NCBI RefSeq assembly: GCF_030815855.1
Contig: NZ_JAUSXG010000001.1
Location: 2,418,001 to 2,482,000 of the forward strand
Length of the DNA stretch: 64,000 nucleotides
Reading direction: 5' to 3'
DNA from: Variovorax paradoxus
GTDB lineage: Bacteria; Pseudomonadota; Gammaproteobacteria; Burkholderiales; Burkholderiaceae_C
Below, piece after piece: positions 8,681-17,675 of this stretch (position 1 is its first letter; each line of letters begins with the position of its first letter). Position numbers and translations under genes: made by a program. The notes below the pieces were generated by a model. The model was given only the letters and a program-made list of their open reading frames with translations. It was not told the DNA's origin and did not search any database.

Positions 8681-10739
8681 ACTCCTCTTCGCGCACCCGG
8701 TACTGCCCCGTCAGCGTCTGCTGAACCCCCGGCGGCACGGCTTCGTAGTGCGACAGCGCGGTGGTGTAGCGGCCCTGGCCGCTGGTCATTGCATTGAGCC
8801 GCGACTGGTAGTTGGCCAGTTCGGCCATGGGCACCTGCCCGCCGACGGCCACGGTGCCACCGCCCAGGGCCGAGGTACCGGTGACCAGGCCGCGCCGCGC
8901 CGACAGGTCGCTCGTGACATCGCCGACCGAATGCTCGGGCACGGCGATCTCGATCCGGACAATCGGCTCGAGCACGACCGGCCGGGCTTCGCGCACCGCG
9001 GCCATGAAGGCCTTGCGGCCGGCCGTCGCGAAGGCGACGTCCTTGCTGTCGACGCTGTGGTGCTTGCCGTCGTGCACCACGACGCGCACATCGACCACGG
9101 GGTAGCCGGCGATCGCCCCGCTCGCCAGCACCTCGCGCACGCCCTTCTCCACCGCGGGGATGAACTGGCCCGGAATCGCGCCGCCCCTGACCTCGTCGGC
9201 GAATTGAAAGCCGGCACCGCGCGCCAGCGGCTCGATGCGCAGGAAGACCTCGCCGAACTGGCCGGCGCCGCCGGTCTGCTTCTTGTGGCGGTGGTGGCCC
9301 TCGGCCGTTGCGGTCACGGTCTCTCGGTACGCAATGCGCGGCGGCCGCGTCAGGACCTCGAAGCGGTACACCTCGCGCAAGCGTTCGAGCACGATGCGCA
9401 GGTGTAGCTCGCCGAGCCCGTAGAGGACCGTCTCGTTGGTTGCGGCCACATGCTCTATGCGCAGGCACGGATCCTCGGCCACGAGCTTGCCGAGGATTTC
9501 CCAGGCGCGTTGCTCGTCGCCATGGCGCTTGGGCTCCACGGCCAGGCCGTGCACCGGCACGGGAAACGCGAGCGGTGCGAGATGCACGTGGCTGTCTTCG
9601 GCCGCGTCGTGCAGCACGGCATCGAAATGGATCTCCTCGACCTTGGCCACCGCCACGATGTCTCCCGGCACCGCATGCGACACCTCCACATGGTCCTTGC
9701 CCTGGAGCATGAACAGGTGCCCCACCTTGAACGGCTTGCGCCCGTCGCCGATGTAGAGCTGGCTGTCGCGCGTGATCGTGCCCTGGTGCACGCGGAAGAT
9801 GCCCATCTTGCCGACATACGGATCGACCGTGACCTTGAACACGTGCCCCAGCACGTGCAGCGACGGGTCGGGCCTGGCTTGCATGGGCTTGGCCTCGGCG
9901 CCCTCGCCGACGATGAAGTCCGGCGGGTTGGCCTCGGTCGGGTCGGGCAGCAGCTTGACGATCACGTCCAGCAGCTCGGCCACGCCGGCGCCGCTGCGCG
10001 AAGAGACGAAGCACACCGGGATCAGGTGGCCTTCGCGCAGCGCCTGCTCGAGCGGCGCGTGCAGCTCGGCCGGGTCCACGTCGCCCTCCTCGAGGTAGCG
10101 CTCGACGAAGGCCGCATCGACTTCGACCACCTGCTCCACCAGCGCGCGATGCGCCGCTTCGACGGGGCCGAAGTCGGACCGTCCGAAGCGGTTGAAGAAG
10201 CAGTCCACCACCTGTCTGCCGACGCCGTCGGGCAGGTTCAGCGGCAGGCATTCGCGGCCGAAGGTCGCCTGGATGTCGGCCAGCAGGCCCGCCAGCGAGA
10301 CGCCCTGCGAGTCGATCTTGTTGACGATGATCATGCGGGCGAGGCGGCGCGAGGCCGCGTACTCCATCATGCGCACCGTCATCGGCTCGATGCCGGTGGC
10401 GGCATTGATGACCACCGCCGCCGTCTCGACCGCCTCCAGCGCCGGCAGGCTCTGGCCCAGGAAGTCGGGGCCGCCGGGCGTGTCGATGAAGTGGATGCGC
10501 GTGCCGGCATGCGTGAGGTGCATCACCGATGCGTTGAGCGAGTGCAGCATGCGGCGCTCCAGCGGGTCGTGGTCGCTGACGGTGCTGCCTCGCTCGATGC
10601 TGCCGCACGCGGCGATGGCGCCCGCCTTGTACAGCAAGGCCTCGGCGAGGGAACTCTTGCCGGCGGCCGCGGCGCCGACGAGCGCCAGCGTTCGCACTGC
10701 TTCCACTTCGGCCGTAGGGCCGCTCGATCGGCTTGGCAT
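8679..10739 (-). CDS. elongation factor G-like GTPase (FusA paralogue)
   Basis: A 686-residue translation-factor-type GTPase. G motifs are GAAAAGKSS (G1), DTPGGPDF (G3) and NKID (G4). The EF-G domain order II-V follows, ending in GGGTVAVGGQVPMAELANY, typical of domain V. It is the divergent 'EF-G-like' subfamily rather than housekeeping EF-G, which lies with rpsL and tufA in most genomes. Start at 10739 is set by AAGGAG nine bases upstream; an earlier in-frame start would add 51 unconserved residues. Function in the cell is unknown; a ribosome-associated or stress role is only a guess. Confidence 0.85.
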   Translation of the reverse strand: MPSRSSGPTAEVEAVRTLALVGAAAAGKSSLAEALLYKAGAIAACGSIERGSTVSDHDPLERRMLHSLNASVMHLTHAGTRIHFIDTPGGPDFLGQSLPALEAVETAAVVINAATGIEPMTVRMMEYAASRRLARMIIVNKIDSQGVSLAGLLADIQATFGRECLPLNLPDGVGRQVVDCFFNRFGRSDFGPVEAAHRALVEQVVEVDAAFVERYLEEGDVDPAELHAPLEQALREGHLIPVCFVSSRSGAGVAELLDVIVKLLPDPTEANPPDFIVGEGAEAKPMQARPDPSLHVLGHVFKVTVDPYVGKMGIFRVHQGTITRDSQLYIGDGRKPFKVGHLFMLQGKDHVEVSHAVPGDIVAVAKVEEIHFDAVLHDAAEDSHVHLAPLAFPVPVHGLAVEPKRHGDEQRAWEILGKLVAEDPCLRIEHVAATNETVLYGLGELHLRIVLERLREVYRFEVLTRPPRIAYRETVTATAEGHHRHKKQTGGAGQFGEVFLRIEPLARGAGFQFADEVRGGAIPGQFIPAVEKGVREVLASGAIAGYPVVDVRVVVHDGKHHSVDSKDVAFATAGRKAFMAAVREARPVVLEPIVRIEIAVPEHSVGDVTSDLSARRGLVTGTSALGGGTVAVGGQVPMAELANYQSRLNAMTSGQGRYTTALSHYEAVPPGVQQTLTGQYRVREEE

Positions 10740-11098
10740 GGCATGCACTCCTTGGCGTCCGGAGGACCGGCCGACGCCTCCGAGGGCTCGGGTGTTGCGC
10801 GTGGACGCGGGGCCAGCGTACGGGATTGATCGTGCCGACGCAACTCCGCCGCCGCAGGCCCGGGCTCGCTGCGCCTTCGGCGACAAATTCATCGCGCGCG
10901 TTACAGACTCATACGTTGTCCTACAACTATGGCATTACTGCCGATACTTTGAGGCGATTTTCTTTGCATTCTTTGATTGACGTAGCCCGAAGACTGCCCG
11001 AATAATCCGCCCGCTGCGTCGTACGACAACTGATGTTGTACGACATCTGACGACGCGGCCCGATTGCCCCGGACATTCAATCAACAAAGGGAAACGCC
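10740..11098. promoter_or_regulatory. divergent intergenic region with three TTGTnnnACAA-type dyads
   Basis: This 359-base stretch separates the divergent EF-G-like and PL10 lyase genes and has no coding sequence I can support. It contains TTGTCCTACAA (10916-10926, a perfect dyad) and a pair of variants, TCGTACGACAA (11019-11029) and TTGTACGACAT (11036-11046), with centres 17 bases apart. Dyads of this form are typical GntR-family operators. The site pair is 53-80 bases before the lyase start, where it could block or activate its promoter. Confidence 0.5.
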
Positions 11099-12943
11099 AT
11101 GAAACGCAGACAGTTTGCAATTTCGGTCCTGTCTCCCGTCGCGCTGGCCGCCTGTGGCGGCGGCGGAAACGACGGGCCGAACTTTCCTCCGATCCCCGCG
11201 CCGCCGCCGCCCCCTCCCGCTCCCCCTCCCGCCCCGACTCCGCAGGCCACCGCTTCCGCAGCGCTCAAGCGCGCGGCAAGCTACATGGACGAAGTGGTCT
11301 CCTACAAGGGCGGCTATGTGTGGTCGTACTCGCCCGACCTCATGCAGACATTCGGAGAAATGGAGGCCAAGCGCACCATGCTGTGGCTGCAGCCGCCGGG
11401 CACCTCGTCCATCGGCCATATCTACCTGGACGCCTATCACGCAACCGGTGACGAACGCTTCTACCAGGCGGCCGACCGCACCGCCAAGGCCGTCGCGGCG
11501 GCCCAGCACAGCTCCGGTGGATGGAACTACATCTACGACTTCGCCGGCGAAGCGTCGCTGCAGCACTGGTACGAGACGGTGGGCATGAACGGCTGGCGCC
11601 TCGAGGAGTTCCAGCACTACTACGGCAACGCGACCTTCGACGACGCCACCACCGCCGTGGCCTCGCAGCTGATGCTGCGCATGTACCTCGAAAAGAAGGA
11701 CCCGGTCTACCAGGCCGCGACCGACAAGGCCATCCAGTTCATCACCGATGCGCAGTTCGGCGCTCAGTTCGGCATCGCCGACGGAGGTTGGCCGCAGCGC
11801 TTTCCGCACAACCCGAACGCCATCACTTCGATGCCTCTGCCCAATCCGCAGCAGTTGCCGGCAGGCGCGCGCGCGGGCATGGAAGACAGCGACTACACGC
11901 TGCACGTGACCTTCAACGACGACGTCATGGGCGAGAACATCAAGTTCCTGACCATGTGCGTGATGGCGCTGGGCCGCACCGACCTGGTGGCCAACATCAC
12001 GCGGGCGATGGATTGCATGCAGCGCATGCAGTGGACCTCTGGGGCGCTGCCGCTGCAGTCGGGCTGGAGCCTTCAGCACCTGTCGCGCGAAACGAACGGC
12101 CGCCCGGCGGGCGCTCCGGCCGGTGCGCGCTCTTACGAGCCGCGTTCGCTCGCCACGCACACCACGCAGACCAACATCCAGCAGCTGTTCGGCTACTTCA
12201 CGCTGACCGGCGACAAGAAGTACCTGTCGCAGCTGCAAAAGGCGATCGACTGGCTGAAGTCGCCCTCGATCCAGTTGCCCGCCGATGTCGCGACCCTCAA
12301 TCCGCTGCTCGCCGGCCGCAACGTGGCCACGTTCATCGAGCTCGATACGAACGAGCCGCTCTACATCCACCGCTACGGCTCCAACATCCACAACGGCGCG
12401 TACTTCTTCGACAAGGACATCACCAACACGATCAGCCACTATTCGTCGGGCCGCTCGGTGAATGCCGCCGCGCTGCAAAAGCGCCTGGACGAACTCAATG
12501 CGATGACGCAGCCGCAGATCGATGCCATGGTCGCCAAGTCGCCGCTGCGGGCCACCACCGCGCGGGCTTTGCCGAAGTACTTTGCCGCCGTGCGCGAGGT
12601 GGATTTCCCGGACCTGTTCGAAGGCGCGGTGCTGAAGACGCCGGTGGTGCCCGAATCGGAAGTGCAGACGATCGTGGCCGCGCTGGTGGACGGCAACTAC
12701 TGGACCGCGCCCGTGCCCGAGATCGTGAACCCGTACCGCGGCAACGGGCCGACGACGCCGTACACCGGCACGGCCTACCGCAGCCGCCACGTGGGCGACA
12801 TCTACGACACCTCGCCCTATCCGGCCGATGCGCCGCCGGAGATCGAGCCGTATGTGAAGCGCGAAAAACCGCAGTTCATCATCACGTCGAACTTCATCGC
12901 CCGCATGGGACGGTTGATCTCGTTCATTTCGCCGGTGGCCTGA
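11099..12943 (+). CDS. PL10-type pectate lyase-like lipoprotein
   Basis: A 614-residue exported protein. The N-terminus MKRRQFAISVLSPVALAAC ends in a lipobox (LAAC), so it is probably a lipoprotein. A Pro/Ala-rich linker (about residues 30-50) tethers an all-helical catalytic part. Signatures of the PL10 pectic acid lyase family include GGWNYIYDF, GGWPQRFP and repeated helical pairs around residues 60-330. Lyases of this family cleave polygalacturonate. The protein is much longer than the minimal PL10 domain and its C-terminal 200 residues match nothing I recognise, so the substrate may differ. No partner gene is adjacent. Confidence 0.72.
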   Translation: MKRRQFAISVLSPVALAACGGGGNDGPNFPPIPAPPPPPPAPPPAPTPQATASAALKRAASYMDEVVSYKGGYVWSYSPDLMQTFGEMEAKRTMLWLQPPGTSSIGHIYLDAYHATGDERFYQAADRTAKAVAAAQHSSGGWNYIYDFAGEASLQHWYETVGMNGWRLEEFQHYYGNATFDDATTAVASQLMLRMYLEKKDPVYQAATDKAIQFITDAQFGAQFGIADGGWPQRFPHNPNAITSMPLPNPQQLPAGARAGMEDSDYTLHVTFNDDVMGENIKFLTMCVMALGRTDLVANITRAMDCMQRMQWTSGALPLQSGWSLQHLSRETNGRPAGAPAGARSYEPRSLATHTTQTNIQQLFGYFTLTGDKKYLSQLQKAIDWLKSPSIQLPADVATLNPLLAGRNVATFIELDTNEPLYIHRYGSNIHNGAYFFDKDITNTISHYSSGRSVNAAALQKRLDELNAMTQPQIDAMVAKSPLRATTARALPKYFAAVREVDFPDLFEGAVLKTPVVPESEVQTIVAALVDGNYWTAPVPEIVNPYRGNGPTTPYTGTAYRSRHVGDIYDTSPYPADAPPEIEPYVKREKPQFIITSNFIARMGRLISFISPVA

Positions 12944-12983
12944 GCGCGCCCCGGCGATGCGCGCGGCGGCGGAAAATTTGACG

Positions 12984-13502
12984 CTAGGGCCGATGCAGTT
13001 TGAGTTCCTGCGTGAACGTTCCATCTCCGTTGGGTACGGATGTCATTTCACCCGTGAAACCGCCGTATCTGCCGGTAGCGCCGATCACCGCCAGGACAGA
13101 CGGTCCCTTCTCGGCCTCCTGGCCGGCCACGACCACAGCTCCGTCGTCCATCGTCAGGGTCCATTGGCACTGGCCATAGGCTCCCGCGCGGGTGGCGATG
13201 CAATAGCCGCTGTTGGTGCCGATGTCCTTGCGGTCCTTGTCCATCAAGGGCTGATCGAACACGAACATGTCGCCCTGGGATGGCCCCGAGGCCCCCAGAT
13301 CGACGCCGCCCTTGTTGCCCCGGGTGCCATCGGCCATCGTGGTCATCTGCAGTTCTTGCCGATGCGGTGGCGCCGCCGGCATGCTCGACGCCGCTGCCGC
13401 AGAGAAGAAGCTGCCCCCGCCTTCCCCTCCCCCTCCTCCGCATCCCTGCAATGCCCCTATGGCAAGCAGTGCGCCGATTCCCGTGATCGCTTGTTTTTTC
13501 AT
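12984..13502 (-). CDS. lipoprotein with allene-oxide-cyclase/dirigent-like barrel
   Basis: A 172-residue protein with a lipoprotein signal (lipobox around LQGC at residue 21), then a Gly-rich spacer and a compact beta-rich domain. The pattern GYCIATRAGAYGQCQWTL, then TGRYGGFTGEM and a terminal TQELKL, resembles the allene oxide cyclase/dirigent-type barrel found in secreted bacterial proteins. Two cysteines in the core could pair. The enzymatic role in bacteria is unknown, and plant dirigent relatives steer radical coupling of phenols. It is convergent with the PL10 lyase gene; the 40-base gap shows no clear terminator. Confidence 0.65.
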   Translation of the reverse strand: MKKQAITGIGALLAIGALQGCGGGGGEGGGSFFSAAAASSMPAAPPHRQELQMTTMADGTRGNKGGVDLGASGPSQGDMFVFDQPLMDKDRKDIGTNSGYCIATRAGAYGQCQWTLTMDDGAVVVAGQEAEKGPSVLAVIGATGRYGGFTGEMTSVPNGDGTFTQELKLHRP

Positions 13503-13515
13503 GACTCAACTCCCT

Positions 13516-13692
13516 TCAGAAAATGTCAGGCAGCGGCCGCATCGCACGCTGCGTGCCGACACCCAGCACTTCCGCACTGCCCAGCGTGTGCATGCGCAGC
13601 ACATCGAACGCACTCAAGACCGAGGCGCTCTGCCGGCTGGCGCGGATCTGATAGAGCGCGGCGCGCATGTTCTCGAACCGCGGCGGCGGGCG
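13516..13692 (-). pseudogene. C-terminal remnant of an amidohydrolase (deaminase-type)
   Basis: Reading the minus strand gives a 58-codon open stretch ending at the TGA at 13516-13518. It contains RFENMRAALYQIRASRQ and then VLSAFDVLRMHTLGSAEVLG. This pattern, a helix with two or three basic residues followed by a T-x-G-x-A helix, is the C-terminal signature of cytosine/guanine-deaminase-like amidohydrolases. It is preceded in frame by a TAG, has no start codon of its own, and the sequence after LGV no longer fits the family. No other part of such a gene is visible. The family assignment is by eye. Confidence 0.5.
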
Positions 13693-13925
13693 CTATCTGG
13701 GAACTGCCATTGCCGGTGGCTGCAAGCGGAAATTTTCATGACGTCCTCCATGGGTGACGCCATTGCACCTGAAGAGACGCTGTGTGTTCCCTTGGCATCC
13801 GTGACATAAGTCGATGTCTCGAGCAAAGCCGACGAAAACTTCTTAACAGCCGTTGCCGATCCGCGCTGAGCAGATTCCTTTTTAAGTTTGCAGACCCGTA
13901 AGCTCTGGGCTTCCGATCCGGCAAA
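13693..13925. other. non-coding stretch between amidohydrolase remnant and LysR gene
   Basis: Short open frames exist here on both strands but none has a ribosome site or recognisable protein content. The sequence is noticeably less GC-rich near 13800-13890 than its surroundings. I see no convincing promoter, terminator or repeat. With the adjacent remnant it makes up about 400 bases of decayed DNA. Confidence 0.4.
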
Positions 13926-14864
13926 TCACGTGCTGGCGAGTGCCCCGCCGCTCACGAGCTGCCACAGCGCCTCGGCCACGGGGGCCATGCTTGCAGCCTG
14001 GCGGTACAACCGGATGTCCACCGGTACCCGCCAGGCGCCTTTGCCCGCATCCGTCAGCGCGCCGCTGCGCAGGTCGTCGGCGACCAGGCTCATGGGCAGC
14101 CACGCGAGCCCGCGTCCTTCGAGCGCCATGGTTCTGAGCAGCGCGGCGTGGTGGGCCGTGAAAACCACCGACAGCGACGACGTGAAGTCCTTGCCGAACT
14201 CGCTGTCCTGGATCGCCCGCATGATCCGCCCCAGGCCCGAGGCGTCGCTGTACGCCAGCACCGAAGGCGCTTGCGCGGTGCCAAGCGCATGCAGCGGCAC
14301 GCCCTGGGCATCGGGTGCCGACACCGGAACCAGCACGTCTTCGCTCAGCCGCAGAACCGGGTACTGCCCTTCGTCGAGCCGCCCTGGTGCGCCGGCATGG
14401 CCGTGGCACAGCACGAACTGCACGCGGCGCTGCAGCATCAGGTCTTCGCAGGCTTGCGAACTGTCTGAAATCGTCTGGATCGGCCCGAGGCTCAGCCGGC
14501 TTTCCACGCTGCCCAGCCAGCGCGGAAAGAAGGTCAGCGACAGCACATGCGTGGCGGCAAATCTCAGGCTTGCCGCGGCCACGTCGTGTGCCGCGCGCGC
14601 CTTGATGCGGGCGGCTTCCAGGCCGGCCAGCAGCTCCTTCAGCAGCGGCTCAAAGCGCTTGCCCGCCGCGGTCAGTGCCGCGGGATGCGCACTGCGGTCG
14701 AACAGGTCCACACCCACCCACTCTTCCAGCGCGCGAATGTGCCGGCTGAACGCCGGCTGGGCGATGGAGCGCACCTGCGCCGCGCGCGAGAAATTGCCGG
14801 TCTCGGCCAGGGCAATGAAGTCTTCCAGCCATTCGAGGTCGAGGGGGCGGTTGCCGGGGCCCAT
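13926..14864 (-). CDS. LysR-family transcriptional regulator
   Basis: A 312-residue LysR regulator. The N-terminal winged helix LDLEWLEDFIALAETGNFSRAAQ, with the recognition segment AQPAFSRHIRALEEWVG, is followed by a two-lobed effector domain. Start at 14864 (MGPGNRPLDLEWL) places the HTH at the usual position; in-frame starts at 14918 and 14987 would add long unconserved tails that run into the divergent gene. It is divergent from the DHDPS/tartrate operon and separated by 112 bases containing a T-N11-A dyad, so it most likely regulates that operon. Confidence 0.87.
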   Translation of the reverse strand: MGPGNRPLDLEWLEDFIALAETGNFSRAAQVRSIAQPAFSRHIRALEEWVGVDLFDRSAHPAALTAAGKRFEPLLKELLAGLEAARIKARAAHDVAAASLRFAATHVLSLTFFPRWLGSVESRLSLGPIQTISDSSQACEDLMLQRRVQFVLCHGHAGAPGRLDEGQYPVLRLSEDVLVPVSAPDAQGVPLHALGTAQAPSVLAYSDASGLGRIMRAIQDSEFGKDFTSSLSVVFTAHHAALLRTMALEGRGLAWLPMSLVADDLRSGALTDAGKGAWRVPVDIRLYRQAASMAPVAEALWQLVSGGALAST

Positions 14865-14881
14865 GTGCTGCGCAATCGGTT

Positions 14882-14900
14882 GAATAGTTGTATGCGATTC
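14882..14900. promoter_or_regulatory. LysR-type T-N11-A box
   Basis: GAAT-N11-ATTC (14882-14885 and 14897-14900) is a 4-base dyad with the T-N11-A spacing typical of LysR-family binding sites. It is 18 bases upstream of the lysR start and 77 bases before the divergent operon start, a normal position for a recognition site that serves both promoters. Confidence 0.5.
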
Positions 14901-14976
14901 GAGTATTGGACGGCGCATGCCCCGCTGGCCAAAGATGCACCCATTCCTGCACCTTGAACCACAACGGAGACACAGC

Positions 14977-15915
14977 ATGCCTTCCATCGCGAATTATCGC
15001 GGGATCATTCCCGCCATTTCCTGTCCTTTCACGGCCGACCACCGCATCGACGAGCCGGCGCTGCGCAAGCTGGCCTCGTGGCTTGCGGGGCATGAGGGCG
15101 TCGTCGCGATCATGACCAACGGCCACACCGGCGAGGTGTTCTCGCTCACCCCCGCCGAACGCGCCGAGGTGACCCGCATCGTCGCCGACGAGCTGCGCGG
15201 CCGCACGCCGGTGATTTCGTCCATCGTGTGCGAAGGCCTGGCCGAAGCCGCCGAGCATGCACGCGCAGCGCAGGCCGCCGGCGCCGTGGCGCTCGACGTG
15301 ATGCCGCCCCACCACTGGCTGCGCTTCGGCTTCACGCCGGGCCATGCGCTGCAGTACTTCGAGGCCATTCACCGCGCCGCCCCGGAACTGGACCTGGTCT
15401 GCCACGTGTATCCGGCCTGGACACGCGCCTCCTACTCGTCGCAACTGCTGGCCGAGTTGGCCCGCCTGCCCTACCTGCAGGCCTTCAAGGTCGGCCAGCG
15501 CGACATGAACAAGTACGCCCGCGACATCCAGGCGATTCGCGAGGCCGATGCCTCCAAGGCCATCCTCACCTGCCATGACGAGTACCTGCTGGCCTCGATG
15601 GTGCAAGGCGTGGACGGCGCGCTGGTCGGCTTCGCCACCTTCATTCCGCAACTGATCATCGACCTGTGGAACGCGGTGAAGGCCGGCGACCTGAAGAAGG
15701 CCATGGCGGTGCAGGCGCTCATCACGCCGCTGAAAGACGCCGTGTACGGCGGCGGCGAGCCGACCGGCGAAGCGCATGCGCGCATGAAGGGCGGCATGTA
15801 CCTGGCCGGCGTGCTCGGCAACGCCACCGTGCGCCCGCCGACCGAGGCGCCCAATGCGCGCGAAATGGATGCGCTGCGCGCCGCCGTCGAGCAGGCCGGC
15901 TTGTCCAAGCGCTGA
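14977..15915 (+). CDS. dihydrodipicolinate synthase-family aldolase/dehydratase
   Basis: A 312-residue TIM-barrel enzyme of the DapA/NanA superfamily. The Schiff-base lysine is in QAFKVGQRD (about residue 171) and the catalytic tyrosine in CHVYP. The usual GTTGE loop reads TNGHTGE, so the acyl-binding pocket differs from true DHDPS. Start at 14977 follows CGGAGACACAGC. It is the first gene of an operon with a Bug receptor, an SDR and D-tartrate dehydratase, so it is a catabolic member, perhaps for a keto-acid or sugar-acid, not lysine synthesis. The substrate is unknown. Confidence 0.82.
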   Translation: MPSIANYRGIIPAISCPFTADHRIDEPALRKLASWLAGHEGVVAIMTNGHTGEVFSLTPAERAEVTRIVADELRGRTPVISSIVCEGLAEAAEHARAAQAAGAVALDVMPPHHWLRFGFTPGHALQYFEAIHRAAPELDLVCHVYPAWTRASYSSQLLAELARLPYLQAFKVGQRDMNKYARDIQAIREADASKAILTCHDEYLLASMVQGVDGALVGFATFIPQLIIDLWNAVKAGDLKKAMAVQALITPLKDAVYGGGEPTGEAHARMKGGMYLAGVLGNATVRPPTEAPNAREMDALRAAVEQAGLSKR

Positions 15916-15980
15916 ACGCACGCCCCCCGGGGCCGGCACCGCCGCGCCCTTCCCCAGAAAACCAGAAGGAGACAAGAGAC

Positions 15981-16952
15981 ATGCAACGCAACCATTTCCT
16001 GCGCGCGACCTTCGCGGCCCTCGCGCTTGCCGCGGCATCCTCCGGCTTCGCGCAGACCCCAGCATGGCCCACCCGCCCGGTGCGCATGGTGATTCCGTTT
16101 CCGCCCGGCGGCACGCTCGACACCGTCGGCCGCCTGCTCGCGCAGAAGCTCGGCGACCAGATGGGACAGCCCTTCATCGTCGAGAACCGCCCCGGCGGCA
16201 ATGGCGTGATCGGCGCCGACGTGGTGTCGAAGGCGCCGGCCGACGGCTACACGCTGCTGTTCAATGCCTCGACCTTCACCACGGCGCCGATGACGATGAA
16301 ATCCGTGCCCTACGAGGTCGTGCGCGACTTCACGCCGGTGGCGCTGGTCGCCAAGGCACCGCTGTCGGTGGCCATCAACAAGAACCTGCCGATCACCGAC
16401 GTCAAGTCGCTCATCTCGTACGCCAAGGCCCATCCGGGCAAGATGACGTTTGCCGTCGGCTCGATCGGGTCGGCCGGCCACCTGTCGACCGAGCTGCTCA
16501 AGCGCGCGGGCGGGCTCGACTACCTCATCGTGCCGTACAAGGGCACGGCGCCGGCCTTCCAGGACCTGATCGGCGGCCAGATCGACGGCTTCATCGACCC
16601 GATCCTCGGTTCGCTGCAGTACCACAAGAGCGGCATGCTGCGCGTGGTGGCCGTCACTTCGGCGGCCCGCGCCACCAGCCTGCCGAACGTGCCCACGGTG
16701 GGCGAAAGTATTCCGGGCTACGAGTTCTACAGCTGGTACGGCCTGTGGGGTCCGGCCAAGCTGCCGCCGGCGATCACACAGCGGCTCAATGCCGAAGTGA
16801 ACAAGGCGCTCGGCACCGACATGCGCGAGACGCTCAACGCGCAGGGGCTGCTGCTCACGCCGGGCAGTGTCGACGACTTCGCCAAGTTCCAGCAGGCCGA
16901 CATGGAGCGCTCGAAGAAGATCATCACCGAGGGCAACATCCGTGTCGAATAA
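15981..16952 (+). CDS. Bug-family tripartite tricarboxylate transporter receptor (TctC-like)
   Basis: A 323-residue periplasmic solute receptor. The signal peptide ends near SSGFAQT; the mature start has PVRMVIPFPPGGTLD, then ADGYTLLFNAST and VPYKGTAPAFQDL, all typical of Bug receptors that bind carboxylates without ion pairing. An AGGAGACAAGAGAC ribosome site precedes the ATG. No tctA/tctB membrane genes are nearby, so it must share a transporter encoded elsewhere or act as a sensor. The operon suggests a dicarboxylic or hydroxy-acid ligand such as tartrate. Confidence 0.88.
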   Translation: MQRNHFLRATFAALALAAASSGFAQTPAWPTRPVRMVIPFPPGGTLDTVGRLLAQKLGDQMGQPFIVENRPGGNGVIGADVVSKAPADGYTLLFNASTFTTAPMTMKSVPYEVVRDFTPVALVAKAPLSVAINKNLPITDVKSLISYAKAHPGKMTFAVGSIGSAGHLSTELLKRAGGLDYLIVPYKGTAPAFQDLIGGQIDGFIDPILGSLQYHKSGMLRVVAVTSAARATSLPNVPTVGESIPGYEFYSWYGLWGPAKLPPAITQRLNAEVNKALGTDMRETLNAQGLLLTPGSVDDFAKFQQADMERSKKIITEGNIRVE

Positions 16953-17643
16953 GGCTGCGCCGCATGCGGTGGTCACGGGCAGCAGCAGCGGCATCGGCCG
17001 CGCCATTGCGTCGCATCTGCTGGACCAGGGCTGGCGCGTGAGCGGACTTGACTTGGCAGCCCCCACACTGACACATGCCGCCTTCGCCCATGCGACGGTG
17101 GACCTGTCGAAAGCCGAAGACATCGCGCGCGCCACCACGGCCTTGCAGGATGTCGATGCGCTGGTGCATGCGGCCGGCGTGCTGCGCGTCGGCCCGCTGG
17201 GCCAGCTCGACCATGCCGGCGGCGAGCTGATGTGGCGCCTGCATGTCGACGCCGCCACGCGGCTGGCCGACGCTCTCGTGCCCGCGATGGCCGCTCGCGG
17301 AAGCGGCCGCGTGGTGTTCGTCGGCAGCCGTGTCGCGCAAGGCATGCCCGGCCGCGGCCAGTACGCCGCCACCAAGGCGGCGCTGATCGCGCTCGCGCGC
17401 AGCTGGGCGGCGGAGGTCGCGGCGCAGGGTGTGACCGTCAACGTGGTGTCACCCGGCGCAACGCAGACCTCGATGCTGCAAGACCCCGCACGCGCCGGCA
17501 GCGCGCCGCGCCTGCCGCCGATCGGCCGGCTGATCCAGCCCGAGGAAATCGCCGCGCTGGTCGCCTTTCTTCTCTCGGCTCCGGCCGCGGCCATCACCGG
17601 CCAGGACATCGCCATCTGCGGCGGTGCGTCGCTGCACCGCTGA
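16942..17643 (+). CDS. short-chain dehydrogenase/reductase
   Basis: A 233-residue SDR starting with GTG at 16942, inside the last codons of the receptor gene (11-base overlap). Upstream in-frame ATGs would add residues with no SDR similarity. The cofactor motif TGSSSGIGRA is at residues 10-19 and the catalytic YAATK near residue 136. The end (TGQDIAICGGASLHR) matches classical SDR C-termini. It is encoded between the receptor and D-tartrate dehydratase, so it probably oxidises a hydroxy-acid in the same pathway. Confidence 0.82.
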   Translation: MSNKAAPHAVVTGSSSGIGRAIASHLLDQGWRVSGLDLAAPTLTHAAFAHATVDLSKAEDIARATTALQDVDALVHAAGVLRVGPLGQLDHAGGELMWRLHVDAATRLADALVPAMAARGSGRVVFVGSRVAQGMPGRGQYAATKAALIALARSWAAEVAAQGVTVNVVSPGATQTSMLQDPARAGSAPRLPPIGRLIQPEEIAALVAFLLSAPAAAITGQDIAICGGASLHR

Positions 17644-17675
17644 ATTTCTCCTCCCTCTCCCATCACGCAACAGAC

